NCBI RefSeq assembly: GCF_020283565.1
Contig: NC_060060.1
Span: forward strand, 31,930,001 to 31,994,000
Length of the DNA: 64,000 nucleotides
Origin: Trifolium pratense
Taxonomy: Eukaryota; Streptophyta; Magnoliopsida; Fabales; Fabaceae
Direction of reading: 5' to 3'
Made by a program: the position numbers and the translations under genes. Positions 21,584 through 33,083 of the stretch are shown piece after piece. Each line of letters starts with the position of its first letter. Position 1 is the first letter of the stretch. A model generated the notes under the pieces. It ran no database searches and was not told where the DNA came from. It saw only the letters and a program-made list of their open reading frames with translations.

Positions 21584-23729
21584 ATCAATCAATTTTTTTT
21601 TTGTTTAAGTTTTATTTCCAGTGATACATTTTGTTTAGTTTTATATGAATCTTGAATGAACTTGTGGTTGTTAGTTTTGTATCAGTAAGAGATTTATGAT
21701 CGATCTATATTATCAGTTTTGAGATATTCGTGCTTATTGAATCTTAGTATTTTGCTGGAAATTAAATTGAATTTGAATTGATTTTATGCATCTTTAATTA
21801 ATCTTTTTGTCTGCTCCGATTAGTGCTAATTGTGAGTGTTTACTTTTTATTTGCAAACATGAAAACTCTGAGAATTTGTTTAGATTTGGGGATGGAATAA
21901 CTAATGAAATCAACATGGAATTTCCGACACTAATTAATGAGATATTGATAGTTAGGTTTATTTGTAAGTTATAATCTTCACAGTTGATGAATATGGAAGG
22001 TTAAATGAGGAAAAAATGATGCAATTTGTGATGAGGAATTGTGTGGTTTATCTTTTTTGATGCGTGCCACTCTTTATCACAATTCCTGTGTTTTATACTA
22101 CCATTGTTTGTAATACTTTGTCAGCCTAATGTGTTGCCACAATGTTGTTAATCAAAATTAATCAACATAATTTATTCATATATATTGTAGAATTTTGCTT
22201 TGGCAAGAATATGCGCAATTGTGATTGAGTATAAGTTTGTCTAGTGAAATCACGTCATAATTTAGTAAAAATTACATTTTTGAAAGTTTAATAGAAAGGA
22301 TTCTGCTAAAATACAGAATTAGCTATTCAGCGATGGTATAACTGTCGTATTTTTTTCCGTCTTCCAAAATGGTACTTGTTGAGGTGAATATCATAAAAAA
22401 GAAATACTTGAGTTTTATTTATTTTTTTCCTCTGAAATTGTCGTCGAAATAAAAGTTTTGACTTGGAGATGGAGCGGGTTGAGGGTTTCACCTATGCGAT
22501 GAAAGTTTTGCTCTGCTGCTGTCTGCGCTTTAGTTGCTATAGGCTGGATGGTTTTGGCTGTGCTGTAATTTTGCTGCTCTTGAGTAGCTTTCATTTTGGT
22601 TTCCTTTTGTTTAGTATGGTGCCTCTGTAGGCAAACTATGTTTCTTGTTTTCCAAGCAGGCATGCCTTATGCAAATTGTGTCTAAATAACAACCAAATTA
22701 TCAGTCAAGCTCAGTCTCAATAAGAACAGCGAGTAACAAAAACCAACATTGTCGTATCCGTAATTTATTAACTTCTACACATCATATTAACATTGTAATT
22801 CTTTATTCCCTGTCCAAAAACAAAACTGCAATTACTTATTCTATTATTCAGGAGGTCATATAACATGAGATAGGCCACTTCAGTAGGACAAGAAATCCAA
22901 CAACCATAATATAATACCAAATAATAAAAAGAAATCCAAGAGTTATATTTACCACACCAAATATACTTTAACATCACCTCTCTTCCCCTCTGGTCATAAC
23001 CATCATACATCTCTCTTCCTTCCTGCTCTTTGTTTGTCTCTAGATATGTATTTTGTTTGAGAACCCAACATTTGGAATTTTTCTTTTTATGTTTCTTTGA
23101 GAAAAACAAAACCCTCTAAAAGTCATGCGAAATTTCACCCAGAAGATTGTAATCAACAGGTCTTGTCACTTGAGAACAAAAAGAGCTGCAACAATTTGTT
23201 TACAAGAGCCATTGCAAAACCAAAAACATCATTAGACCCAAAATCGATGTAACAATAATCAAAATGAAAAAACATCTATATTTAATGACATTACTAACAT
23301 TCAAAAATTGATGGCAAATGATTAATGAAATAAGAAACCTTTTGGCCTCAATCTCATTGACATTACTAACCACATTCGCACATAACTCGGTGTTCCATTA
23401 AGATTGGACAGTTCAGACTTTATATTCCGTATTTTAGATTTAAATAAATTCAAAATCTGCTTTAAAATTATAACCTTCCTAGGATAGTTCATGCTTGGCC
23501 GTACAAAATTGCATCACTCGGAGAATATTCACACAAATATTAGTTCACATTTTATTATTATTAATATAAATTCATCCTACCTACCTTATTATTCATTCCT
23601 CCGCTAACCAATGTACTATGTCAAGAAAAAATGAAAATGCATTTCTTGAAGCAAATAGAAAGAGAGAGAAAAATCTAATATTGTAGGAGTGTAACAATGA
23701 AGTGAATTCATAGAAGCCACAAGTAAATA
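21584..23729. other. Convergent 3' flanks of RPL27 and YY1
   Basis: RPL27 (plus) and YY1 (minus) end toward each other here. The first 250 bases are probably RPL27 3' UTR. A less AT-rich patch at 22430-22660 gives an 82-codon minus-strand open frame (KATQEQQNYSTAK...), which shows no family I recognise and is not called as a gene. Confidence 0.4.
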
Positions 23730-26700
23730 TCAGTCTTCATCTTCTGTTTCCTCATCATCATCTTCGTTGTTTGCAGCATATCTCCAACCATCTTCAACAT
23801 TGTCACGATCCTCCTCGGTTTCTTCGCTGTCTTCATCATAAGTTTCATCTTTCACTGGCCAAGGTTTTTTAACCATATTAAAAGTGGCAGTAGGAGTTTG
23901 AGTGGACCCTTTTCGTTGCGCAACTTTGGAAGGAGGCATTTTCAAGTTTGGCTTGGGCCTACTTTGCTTCTGACTTTTACCGTTGGAACGTTTCCCACCA
24001 TAAGCATCATGATCACTTGCTTCATCCATTTCATTTTCAGCAGTATTAGCCAGAGCAAGCATTGCATTTTCATCATTTATGTGGCCAGGATGCTCCCTCT
24101 TCAAATGCAGTTTAAGCTTATACTCATGAATGTATGCTTTTTCACACCCTTCATAAGGACATGCATATGGGCGATCAGAGGATGCTGAACCGTATGTTGC
24201 CCCAGAAGGTTTAGCAGTTTTTGTTTGTTTTTCTGAAGGAGGAGTGGTATACTTTGGCGTCACATCCATTGTTGGTGTACTCTGCAATGAGGTTGAAACT
24301 GTCAATAAAAAATTGTTTGGGTGATACTTAACATTATCCATGCACATTAGCTACAACCAAACGTGCAGTCAGCCAAGGTTTAAATTGTAAACATATTATA
24401 TAGACAACGAATATATTCCAAACCTTGTAAAATAATACTAAAATTAAAACATGTACATATTTACACACACCAAATGAAAGCACGGAAAAACCAAGAGCAC
24501 GTATTAAAACCATACTTCATAAGACAGGATGCATTATCTTATTGTGCACATTGAGCATATAAATGTATCACGCTTTCAAAAACGGGAAATATTAACCAAC
24601 CTTTTCATGATGAGAAGCAATATGATTCTTTAGCTTGTATTCATGAGCGTATCTTTTCCCACAATCCGGGTACGGGCAAATATGATAGTTCTCTTGTGAA
24701 TGTGTCTTCATGTGAGACCTCAGGTTAAAATCCAAGGAGAAGGCCTGCATATTGGCACAAACAAATCTTAGAAATCACCAATGATTAATATAATTAAAAT
24801 TTGTTCATAAAAAATATAATTAAAAATGAATCCGGAAAATATGATACTAAAGTTGTCTTTTCTGAATGCAAAGTGTTGGCTTGTTTAAGAAGATCCTATA
24901 CTGCCACAAAGAAGGTTTGAACCATTGTCTAAATCTTCGCATATATATATGGAACCATGAACTACCATGTTGACCATGGTAACAATGATTTACAGTAAAA
25001 TACAGTCATCCACCAAACAATATTTTGGGTACATTGATTCTAAACTAATGGTTTTGCAAATCTATTATTGATCAGCAGTCAAAGTAACCCACTACTGAAC
25101 AGTCATATTGCAGCTAAAGCTTTAGAACTCAAATATTTGATCATTCCAATGGAAGTAAAAACAGATCAGTAGGTTAGGTTCAGAGTGAATGATAACAAAA
25201 AATGAGTTATTGCTGATATTCAGGGTATGATGAATATACCACACATGAAACTGATTCAACATACTAACATTAAAACCTTAGAGATCAATAAACAAGAACA
25301 ATGGATAGATTCATCACCTTACCACAGCCTTCATGAGGACACACGAAATCCCTCTCCCCTGTATGAATTAGGAAATGTCTTTTTAACTTTGAGCTGTCAA
25401 GAAATTTCTGCAACAGAAACAAAATATTCTTAGAAATTTCTAAATAGACCTGACACTAGGCAAACAGAAGAGCTGTACATTGAGACATAGCGTTAGACAG
25501 AAAAAACTTTTTATGAAACTAAATGGAAAAATTGATAAGGATCTATCTTGAGCAATTGTGGGTTACCACCATACAACATAATATGTATACATGTGTGTTA
25601 CTAAATAGACCTGATATTACAAAAAATGGAAGCTAGGACAGGAGTAGAGGTGTGAGTAAAGACGTAACATTGTGTCATTAAAAAATAAAAACATTGTGTG
25701 AATAAAAAAAATATTATGAAGCTTCAAAAAAATTGTTAAGGATTTACAGTGAACCTAGTATGTTACAACTTACAACCATACAGTTTAACATGCATATGTG
25801 CACTTTGTGAGTGCGTGAATCTGAAGAACAGATTCATTACCTTTCCACACCCCTCGTAATGGCAAACAAATTGCCTCTCTCCGTGAATGTGAGAATGCTT
25901 CCTCAAAGCACCAGCATCGATAAATGTCTTTCCGCAGCCTTCGTAGCTGCAAAGGAAAAGTACTTCAGTAGTTGGCTCGGGTTCTGGCTCAGGAGCTAAA
26001 GGTTCTTTCTCCTTCTCTTTCAAGGCCTTTATAGTGTCCTCTAAGGAAAACAAATCACAGAAAATTGTTAATGCAGAACGCGTGATAAACAAACTCAAAT
26101 CAAATAAAATAGTCCCTTGGATGCAAACCAAACTTGCATAACCTTCAACTAATCACATGCTCTATAACTACGAAAAATACATGATTTGCTCCTTTTGCAT
26201 CAATACAACCATTTAGAAATACATAACTTTGCAGGTGGTTATAAAAGATAACTGGAAAGCAAGTTGATAACAGAAGCATAACAAACAAATGCTAAAGATT
26301 TTAAACTACACACCAATGAAAAAATGTAGCATTATGAACAGATTTTTTTGGGGTGTGTGAGTATTTGAGATAGTTATCTAGGTGGTTACTGTTCATACGT
26401 AATATGACAGGTTGTAATAGTGCTACGTGGCAATAGTAAGTTTTGTTAGAGTTTCACATCAGCACCAGAAGTCTTAACCAATTCATACGTATAGAGCTAT
26501 TTCGTAGCAAATCACAAATTATGGTGAAGAGTAGCAATTCATACGTGTAGAGTTCAAATCAAATAAAAAACTATCATTAAATTAAGGACATGATCTACAT
26601 ACCAAGAACGGTATGAATATTATGGTGTCTATTGTCTAATCAACAGGAGAGGTCAATCAGAAGCATTACGAATATGAACCATAAAAAATTAGCATTGTGA

Positions 26701-27229
26701 ATTATGAATACCCTAAGGGGAAAATTTTGGGGCTCAATTTGTGGGAAACAAATTCAACTCATTCAAATCAGATAATAGAACATAATAACAGCATAAATAA
26801 AATCAGATAATTGGGTCAGTAGTGAGCAAAAAGGACAGACCTGTTACCCATCTTAAGAGCATGCACTTCCCACCAGTAGCCACAACATCTTGGGGAACCC
26901 TGATAGTAACATCATTTCTCTGATTATTAACATATTGAATTCAAAACTTTAATAAGAAAAATCTCAATTTTGCTTATTTCTTATTCAATTCTTTGATGTT
27001 ATCTTTCAGTGTATAAATCCAATAAATACCAATTCTTTCTATACCATACCACGAACACACTACTATGAGATCAAGCACAAATTGAGCAAAAAAAAAATCA
27101 AAATTGAGGATAAAATAGTTGATGAAGAAAAGAGGGGAAGTACCATTGTTTGACCCATTTAATTGCAGGAGCCTTGGACTTGAGAAAGGGGCGCCTCTCG
27201 AAGAGAGTGTGATTGAAGTGAGTTTCCAT
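23730..27229 (-). CDS. YY1: YY1-type C2H2 zinc-finger transcription factor
   Basis: Six minus-strand exons, 27144-27229, 26841-26899, 25841-26040, 25318-25407, 24601-24744 and 23730-24281, join in phase to give 376 residues, close to Arabidopsis YY1. The protein binds DNA and acts as a dual activator/repressor; in Arabidopsis it modulates ABA responses. Five C2H2 fingers are visible: C79-C84-H97-H101, C108-C113-H126-H130, C138-C143-H156-H160, C168-C173-H186-H190 and a separated fifth, C234-C239-H252-H257. Linkers of the HTGERDFVCPHEGCGK type link the second and third. The N-terminus has KWVKQWVPQDVVATGGKC, as in plant YY1, and the C-terminus is strongly acidic (EDSEETEED, DDDEETEDED). Exon 3 carries a Pro-Glu dipeptide run before finger 1. 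The open frame at 25763-26131 overruns the exon 3 splice sites and is not the real boundary. Confidence 0.95.
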
Positions 27230-27276
27230 TTAGTTATTCTCTCACAATTTGTTTCTCTGAGATTGATTGAAGAATT

Positions 27277-27291
27277 TTAGGGTTAGGGTTT
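27277..27291 (-). promoter_or_regulatory. Double telo-box at YY1 5' region
   Basis: TTAGGGTTAGGGTTT on the plus strand, that is AAACCCTAACCCTAA in the direction of YY1, lies about 50 bases before the YY1 start codon. Confidence 0.6.
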
Positions 27292-27299
27292 GAAAGGGG

Positions 27300-28404
27300 A
27301 TACGGAAAGAGAAAAATTACGAGAAAGTATTTTGTTCGTTGATGAAGCTTTGTTCCATCCCATGTTCATGTCGAATTCCTGCTTTTCGCAAAATGAAGAT
27401 TCAACCGGTCTAGACCCGGTTCGGTTTACAAAATTCTCAACCGCTATTGGAGACTGCACTTTCAAAGTATAGGCCCGTTTACACTAAGGTGGCTGTAATT
27501 AATTAATTAATTAATTAATTAATTACTACTATTACCACAACCTTCCGTTATTTATTTTAGGGTAAAATATGTTTTCGTTATTCTTTTTTATTGAAAAATA
27601 AAAAAGAAGAAGTGAAACTATAAAATTCAGTTTGTTTGAAATTAAAATTGTATTAGGGAAATTCTATTGTACATTTGATAATTTTTAATGTACCGATACA
27701 TCAAGTTATTAAAATGATAGGTAAATCAATCTTTTTAAAAATAAATAATTTTTTCTATCATTTAAAACATTATAATAATCAAATATTATTTATCAAAATT
27801 GTCAAAAATATAAAATTTGATATTTTTTGAATTTTTATTTCTTATAATAGTCAATATTATAACTTTTTAATTAAAAATTTTAAAAAATCAGTGAATTGCT
27901 TATAAATAGTGAAATTGTGATTACTTGTTTTATTAGAATGTGACAATGGTTCTAATAAAAACAATGCTAGTAATATTTTGAATTTAGAACATGAAAAACT
28001 TAATGTTGTCGTCAAAGCTTAATGTTATGCAAAAGCTTTTTATTTCCCACTATTACATTAGTACTAATATTTTGAATTTAGAACTTGAAAACTCTGAGAT
28101 GTTGTTTAGATTTGGGGATGGTATCACCAACGAAATCAACATAATTTTGATTTTGCTATACTAAGGCAAATATAATTACTATTATCACCCCCAATTTAAT
28201 AGATATCCGATATATAGTCCAAAGATTTAAGAGTAGAGTTATATATCTTTTTAGTCCCTATAAATATCTCAAATTTTGATTTTAGTCCTTATAAAAAATT
28301 TAAGCAATTGCTCAACAAATATATTTTTTCACGACTTTTTGGTCTCTGCTTTTAATTTAATATTTTGAATTGATTTTTATATTCGTGTTTATAATAATTT
28401 CTCC
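27300..28404. other. Intergenic AT-rich DNA
   Basis: It is YY1 5' flank followed by AT-rich DNA with a (TTAA)n run near 27499-27525. The two overlapping 60-codon open frames at 27283-27472 lie in the divergent promoter region and are not supported as genes. Confidence 0.5.
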
Positions 28405-29618
28405 CAGGGGGGATATGAAGGTTGCTGATCTTGTCAATCAAGCTACAGGAACGTGGAACCATGCCATAATTCAACAAAATTTTAACCAAAGAGATAGTGA
28501 TGAAATGGTGAAAATTCCACTCAATCTCTTGCATAATGAAGATGTCCCAATATGGAGATTTAGTATGAATGGAGCTTACTCAGTGAGGTCAGCTTACTAT
28601 CAGCTCATGGAAGTTGTCATAGACAATAGCCATCTTAAAGAGGAAGGGAATTGGAAAAAATTGTGGCTGATGCGGGTACCATAGAAGGTCAAACTACTGT
28701 TGTGGCGGGCACTGCACGGATGCCTTCCTGTTCGAGGTCGATTAGTGCAGAAAGGGATACATTTGTAATAACAAATGTCCTCATTGTGAAGAGTTTGAAG
28801 AGAATGAATGGGATTGTTTCTTTGGGTGCACAACTGCACAAGATGTTTGGATGCAAACGGAAGTATGGCAGAAGGTTAATCTCTACATGACAAATGCAAT
28901 GGGTTTTGCTGCCTTGGTTTTTGAGTTGATTGACGTGCTGGAGCCAACAGCTGTGGCTAATGTCGCTATGATTCTTTGGACACTGGTGGAGGCGCAATCA
29001 GAAGTGTTGGCATGATAAACTCCCAACAATTTTTGAAGTTATTAGAAGAGCTAGAGAAAATTTGAATGACTGGCTAAAGGTGCAGATCGAAAAGAACAGC
29101 AGATCAAACACAGGTAATGGTGTGCAGGAAAATAGCTGGACCAAACCCGAGGATCACTAAAATGCAACATAGATATTGCGCCCTACGTGGAGCAAAACAT
29201 ATATTGCATTGGTGCATCGTGCATGCATTCACGACGAACATGGACATTTTGTGCAAGCTTTTGTCAAACGCTGTGATGGCAAACCAGAAATTGCAGAAGC
29301 TGAAGCAATTGGAATGTTGGAAGTATTGAAATGGTTGCATACATCATATGGTAATGAAAGACCAATTAGTATTGAAACTGATCGTTTACAGGTCGAGCAA
29401 GCCATTAAAAAGCAGTCTGTAAACAACACAGAGCTTGGTAGCATTATTGCACTTTGTCATAGTGTGTTAGGAGACAAGCCAATCGGATATCTCATGAATT
29501 AGCTCAAGCGATTCGTTTTATAGCTAGTCCCCAAATTTATAATTACTGTCCACCTTGTATTGAACTTATTATTATGGATAAAATGCACTAATTTTGCATG
29601 TGTCAAAAAAAAAAAAAA
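28405..29618 (+). mobile_element. Decayed LINE 3' part: zf-RVT and RNase H-like domains with poly(A)
   Basis: The conceptual translation, with a few stops and frameshifts, runs through the end of a plant LINE ORF2: WRFSMNGAYSVRSAYY, then KVKLLLWRALHGCLPVRGRL and CPHCEEFEENEWDCFFGC (zf-RVT zinc-binding region), ILWTLWRRRNQKCW, then an RNase H-like stretch (HDEHGHFVQAF, AEAEAIGMLEVLKWL, ETDRLQVEQAI) and a terminal SPQIYNYCPPCIELII before a stop at about 29590. An A run at 29606-29619 ends the element. The first stop falls at 28682. It is 5'-truncated; a possible TCTCCCA duplication (28401 region and 29621 region) is too short to rely on. Confidence 0.85.
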
Positions 29619-29619
29619 A

Positions 29620-30250
29620 TCTCCCACACTTGACCAGAAAAAATCTCTCAATAAAATTTAGAATTTTTTAATAAAAGATTAATTGAATATGAATTTTTAA
29701 GCGTCAATAAATTAAGAATTAATATTTAATTTATCCCGTGTTAAGAACTCATATTTAATATATCCCTTTTTAGTTAAGAATTCATACTATGTATTATATG
29801 ATTTGAACTAAATAATATTTTTTTTTCTATTGTTTGTAGTTTTGATCTGTGTTGTTCTTTGGTGGTTGGTTTAAGGTTGGTAGCGATTTTGGTTCCAAGT
29901 CTTATTGTATATTTGTGTTTTCTTGTTGTGTTGCGAGTTGTTTGTCTTTGTTTCGTGTTGTTTTGTTGGATTTCATAAATTTCAAGGCCGTAACTTATAT
30001 GTTTTCCTTTTACAAAAGCACAAATCTTTATGTTAATGATGTTAAAATCTTGTGTATTTTAAATTAAAATTATGTTGATGTGGTGGTTATGTAATAATTT
30101 ATATATTTCTATTTGATTCTATTGTGACTTGTTGTCAACTACGTCTATGGTGATTTTCAAATAGTAATATAGTAGAGTTTTGTGAAGTACTCGTAAGTTG
30201 CAAGGATAAGAAATGGCTTGAGAACATTACCAAATTCTGCAAATGGCGTA
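29620..30250. other. AT-rich spacer between two LINE remnants
   Basis: No gene seen. The 72-codon open frame at 29849-30067 has biased, low-complexity composition and no recognisable motif. Confidence 0.4.
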
Positions 30251-30254
30251 GGAT

Positions 30255-31270
30255 ATTTTTTTTTTTTTTCTGAAACAAATTCAACTCATTTCATTAATAA
30301 TAATGTTCTCAATATAACGAGAAACGAAATCAAATAACTTGCGACTAGGCCAAGACATGACCACCCTAGCTAAGTTATGAGCTGCCATGTTTGTTTGCCG
30401 CTTGATGAGCTTTACCTCAAAGCTAGAATGTAAACTCGTTAACAACTTAATAGATGAAATAAGGGAACTAAATTTAGAGGTTCCACTTTGGTTTGTTTAT
30501 ATAGCATCGATAACAATTTTAAAGTGACTTTCAAACACAATATTGGACCATCCTTAATTGATTGCTGCACGAATAGCTTCCAATAACGGCATAGCTTCAC
30601 CTTCAATTATTGTAAGATTAGCCCGATTCCAACTGCTCTCAGCTTGTATGAACTGGCCTTGATCGTTTCGTACACACCACCCCCATCCCGACGCTCCTAT
30701 TTGATACTTGCGTCAACATTACACTTCCACCACCCAATAGCAAGCCGCTGCCACTGCATAATAACAAGAACAGTAGCAGCAACAGTGTGACTTTGCTGAA
30801 TGATATTAACTGCATTCCATTCAGCCCAGTTTTGCAGCGCACACATAGCACAACCAGCAGCCGATTCCGTTCCATACACAATTGTTTCGATTGTTCCACA
30901 TTCCCCACGCAACCATAGAAGTTCTGCCCGCGACTAATGTCCTCTTTATTGCAAATATCAAGCAGTACCTCTGTCATTGTACTAAAATTCTGCAGCCGCG
31001 GTTCAATAACAGCTCTAAGCCCCGCTTCATTCCAAGCATTTTTACTTTCCATACAACCGAAAAAAATATGCCAATCATCTTCATCCCCTCCCAAGCACAG
31101 CGGACACAAGGCCGGACAATTCACATGTCACTCGCGAAGACGAACTCGAGCCGGCAAACAACCTCTGCATACTCTTCACAGTAAATGCTTCGCCTTCGGT
31201 GGAGCACGAATTCGCCATAAACAATTATCATTTTCAGCCTAAAGACCAATAGTTTGTAAAATCCAACTAT
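30255..31270 (-). mobile_element. Decayed LINE 3' part in opposite orientation
   Basis: The minus strand encodes LWRIRAPPKAKHLL, RVCRGCLPARVRLRE, HVNCPALCPLCLGGDEDDW and HIFFGC (zf-RVT, with stops at two places), then WWKCNVDASIK and an RNase H-like remnant, and ends NMAAHNLARVVMSWPSR...ENIIINEMS stop before an A run (plus-strand T run at 30255-30269). It is tail-to-tail with the plus-strand LINE ending at 29618. No target-site duplication was found. Confidence 0.85.
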
Positions 31271-31289
31271 AGAGATCCAAAATTTAAAT

Positions 31290-31690
31290 ATTTTATGCTA
31301 TGAATGCATTATTATTTTGGAATTCAAATATTCAAGAATGGTTAATTAGAAATATTAGAGTTGTTAACGGGACATATTAGTGAGGTGTGTTTAGATTGGT
31401 GGTTGATGGAATTTGGAGGCCGAGGAATGAATCAATATTTTCTCGTGTAACTAATAGTGTTCAATTAGTTGTTGCTATGTCTAGGAAGCAATGGTATTTT
31501 CTAAGACATACCTGATTCCTTTAAATATTTCCCTCAATCAATCAAGTTCAATTAGTCAAAATGTTTTTTCTTAGAGTGCTCCCAAGGACGGTTTTGTTAA
31601 ATTAAATGGTGATGGTTCTGTTACTAATTATGGAGCTCTCACAGTTTGTGGAGGAGTAGTTCGAAATGCTGATTGTGTCTTCTTATGATG
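31290..31690 (+). mobile_element. Small LINE RNase H-domain remnant
   Basis: The plus strand gives, across frame breaks, IQEWLIRNIRVVNG, VDGIWRPRNESIF and PKDGFVKLNGDGSVTNYG-LTVCGGVVRN. This matches the linker and first strand of the LINE RNase H-like (RVT_3) domain. It has no 3' end or poly(A), so it is an internal fragment. Confidence 0.6.
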
Positions 31691-31699
31691 GTGTACATA

Positions 31700-33083
31700 C
31701 TATAAAAAAAAAACACATTATCATTTAAATGCAAAATTTGAATACATAAAATAATTTTGGAATGAAAAATCAAACTCATAAATATGATTGGGCAAGGACA
31801 ATTAGGTCTTTTATGACCGTCCACTTAGCAAAAGGTGGAGCCAACCAAATTTGACGATGAGAAATTTAAAACAAAAAAAGGATTGAATTCTGAAAAGGAG
31901 AAAGAAAAAAAACAAAGGCAGGAATGTGGTTTTGGTTGGGATGAGCTGTCGAGTAGTGCATTAGATGCTTTTTTGTGCTGTGCTCTGCTGTCTCACCTGC
32001 ACTCCCACTCTCTTCAATATTGCAAATTATTATGCAATTTCATTCATTCATGTTTATTTATTTATTTATTTATTTATTTATACTGTTTGATTAGATTACT
32101 ACTCTCCCTCTCCCTTTAACCATCTCACCCACTACTCAACCCTACCCACTGCCCCCAATCATTATTATTAATTAATTAATTAATTATTATCACTTAATTA
32201 ACACTGAATGAATCAAATTATTTTGAATCTCACATAGTACTTTCAAAAAGGAGATCGAGACTAATGCAATTTGGTAGTAATAGACAAGAAAGATTTGAAA
32301 AATATTTGTTAGGCCACTTGTGTTTGGTTGGATGTGAGAGAGAAAGGGAAATGTACACTTTTATTTACTTATACTTTAGTAGTAAGTCAGTACACACACT
32401 ACACACAATTTGACTTTTCAAACTATGAAGAAGAAGAAGAAGAAGATGAAGATGATATCTTATTGCACACACATAGTAGAATTTTGCAGCAGCAGGCATT
32501 TAAGATAGATAGGTTGTGAGTAAGAATAAGAGAAGAAAGGGTAATTTTTGGCATTCCTTTTACGAGACCCCACGAGTGGCCTTCTGTTACGTTGTTTTTT
32601 CCCTTAATAAGGCCCCCCCACTCACTTTATCTCTCTCTTCAGTTAAAAAACTTACTACTTCACTTTATTGTGCGCGTCTGTTCCGCTCTGAACAAGACAG
32701 CAGTCAATCACAACCCCACAACCACAACACAAACTCACACTCTCACTCATTTCACAGTTCACACACTCTTTTTGAATTTCTATACCCTCTCTCTCTATCT
32801 CTCACAGAAACACAGTGTCTCTCTCTCTCTCTCTCAACTAATAATCAACCCTCCTGTCTTGCTTGCCCCCACCTCTCACCCCACTTTTGTTGTTTTTTCT
32901 CTGAGTCTAATTTCAATGAACAAAAGGAAACATCCATGAGTCTCATGAATCATCTATCTATCTATGAAATGAAAATAATAATAATAATAATAATAAATAT
33001 TATTATTATTATTATATAAAAAAGAAAAAACTGAAGCAAGTAAACAGAGAGGCTTCCCTACATACATAGATAGAGCTAAATAA
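31700..33083 (+). promoter_or_regulatory. Upstream and 5' leader region of the TCP gene
   Basis: AT-rich promoter DNA grades into a CT-rich leader: (CT)n at about 32790-32835 and pyrimidine-rich stretches typical of plant 5' UTRs. An open frame at 32516-33019 exists, but its low-complexity Ser/His/Leu composition looks like translated leader. Several upstream ATGs would be present if the leader starts before 32900. Confidence 0.45.
32973..33015. repeat. Inverted trinucleotide repeat (AAT)n-(ATT)n in TCP leader
   Basis: About eight AAT units are followed directly by about six ATT units, so the transcript could form a long A-U hairpin about 70 bases before the TCP start codon. Confidence 0.85.

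Noticed and set aside
21131..21592. Antisense 153-codon open frame over RPL27
   Set aside because: It is the mirror of a highly conserved ribosomal protein gene and has no family features of its own.
22415..22663. An 82-codon minus-strand open frame between RPL27 and YY1
   Set aside because: Balanced composition made it worth a look, but no family, no splice context and no start context support it.
28401..29628. TCTCCCA as target-site duplication of the plus-strand LINE
   Set aside because: Seven bases with mismatched surroundings is too short to separate from chance in this pyrimidine-rich context.
30882..31242. Plus-strand open frames of about 100 codons
   Set aside because: They are antisense shadows of the minus-strand LINE zf-RVT region, which explains the sequence.
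32516..33019. A 167-codon open frame upstream of the TCP gene
   Set aside because: Composition is low complexity and pyrimidine-driven (Ser, His, Leu), it ends in a trinucleotide repeat, and it fits a 5' leader.
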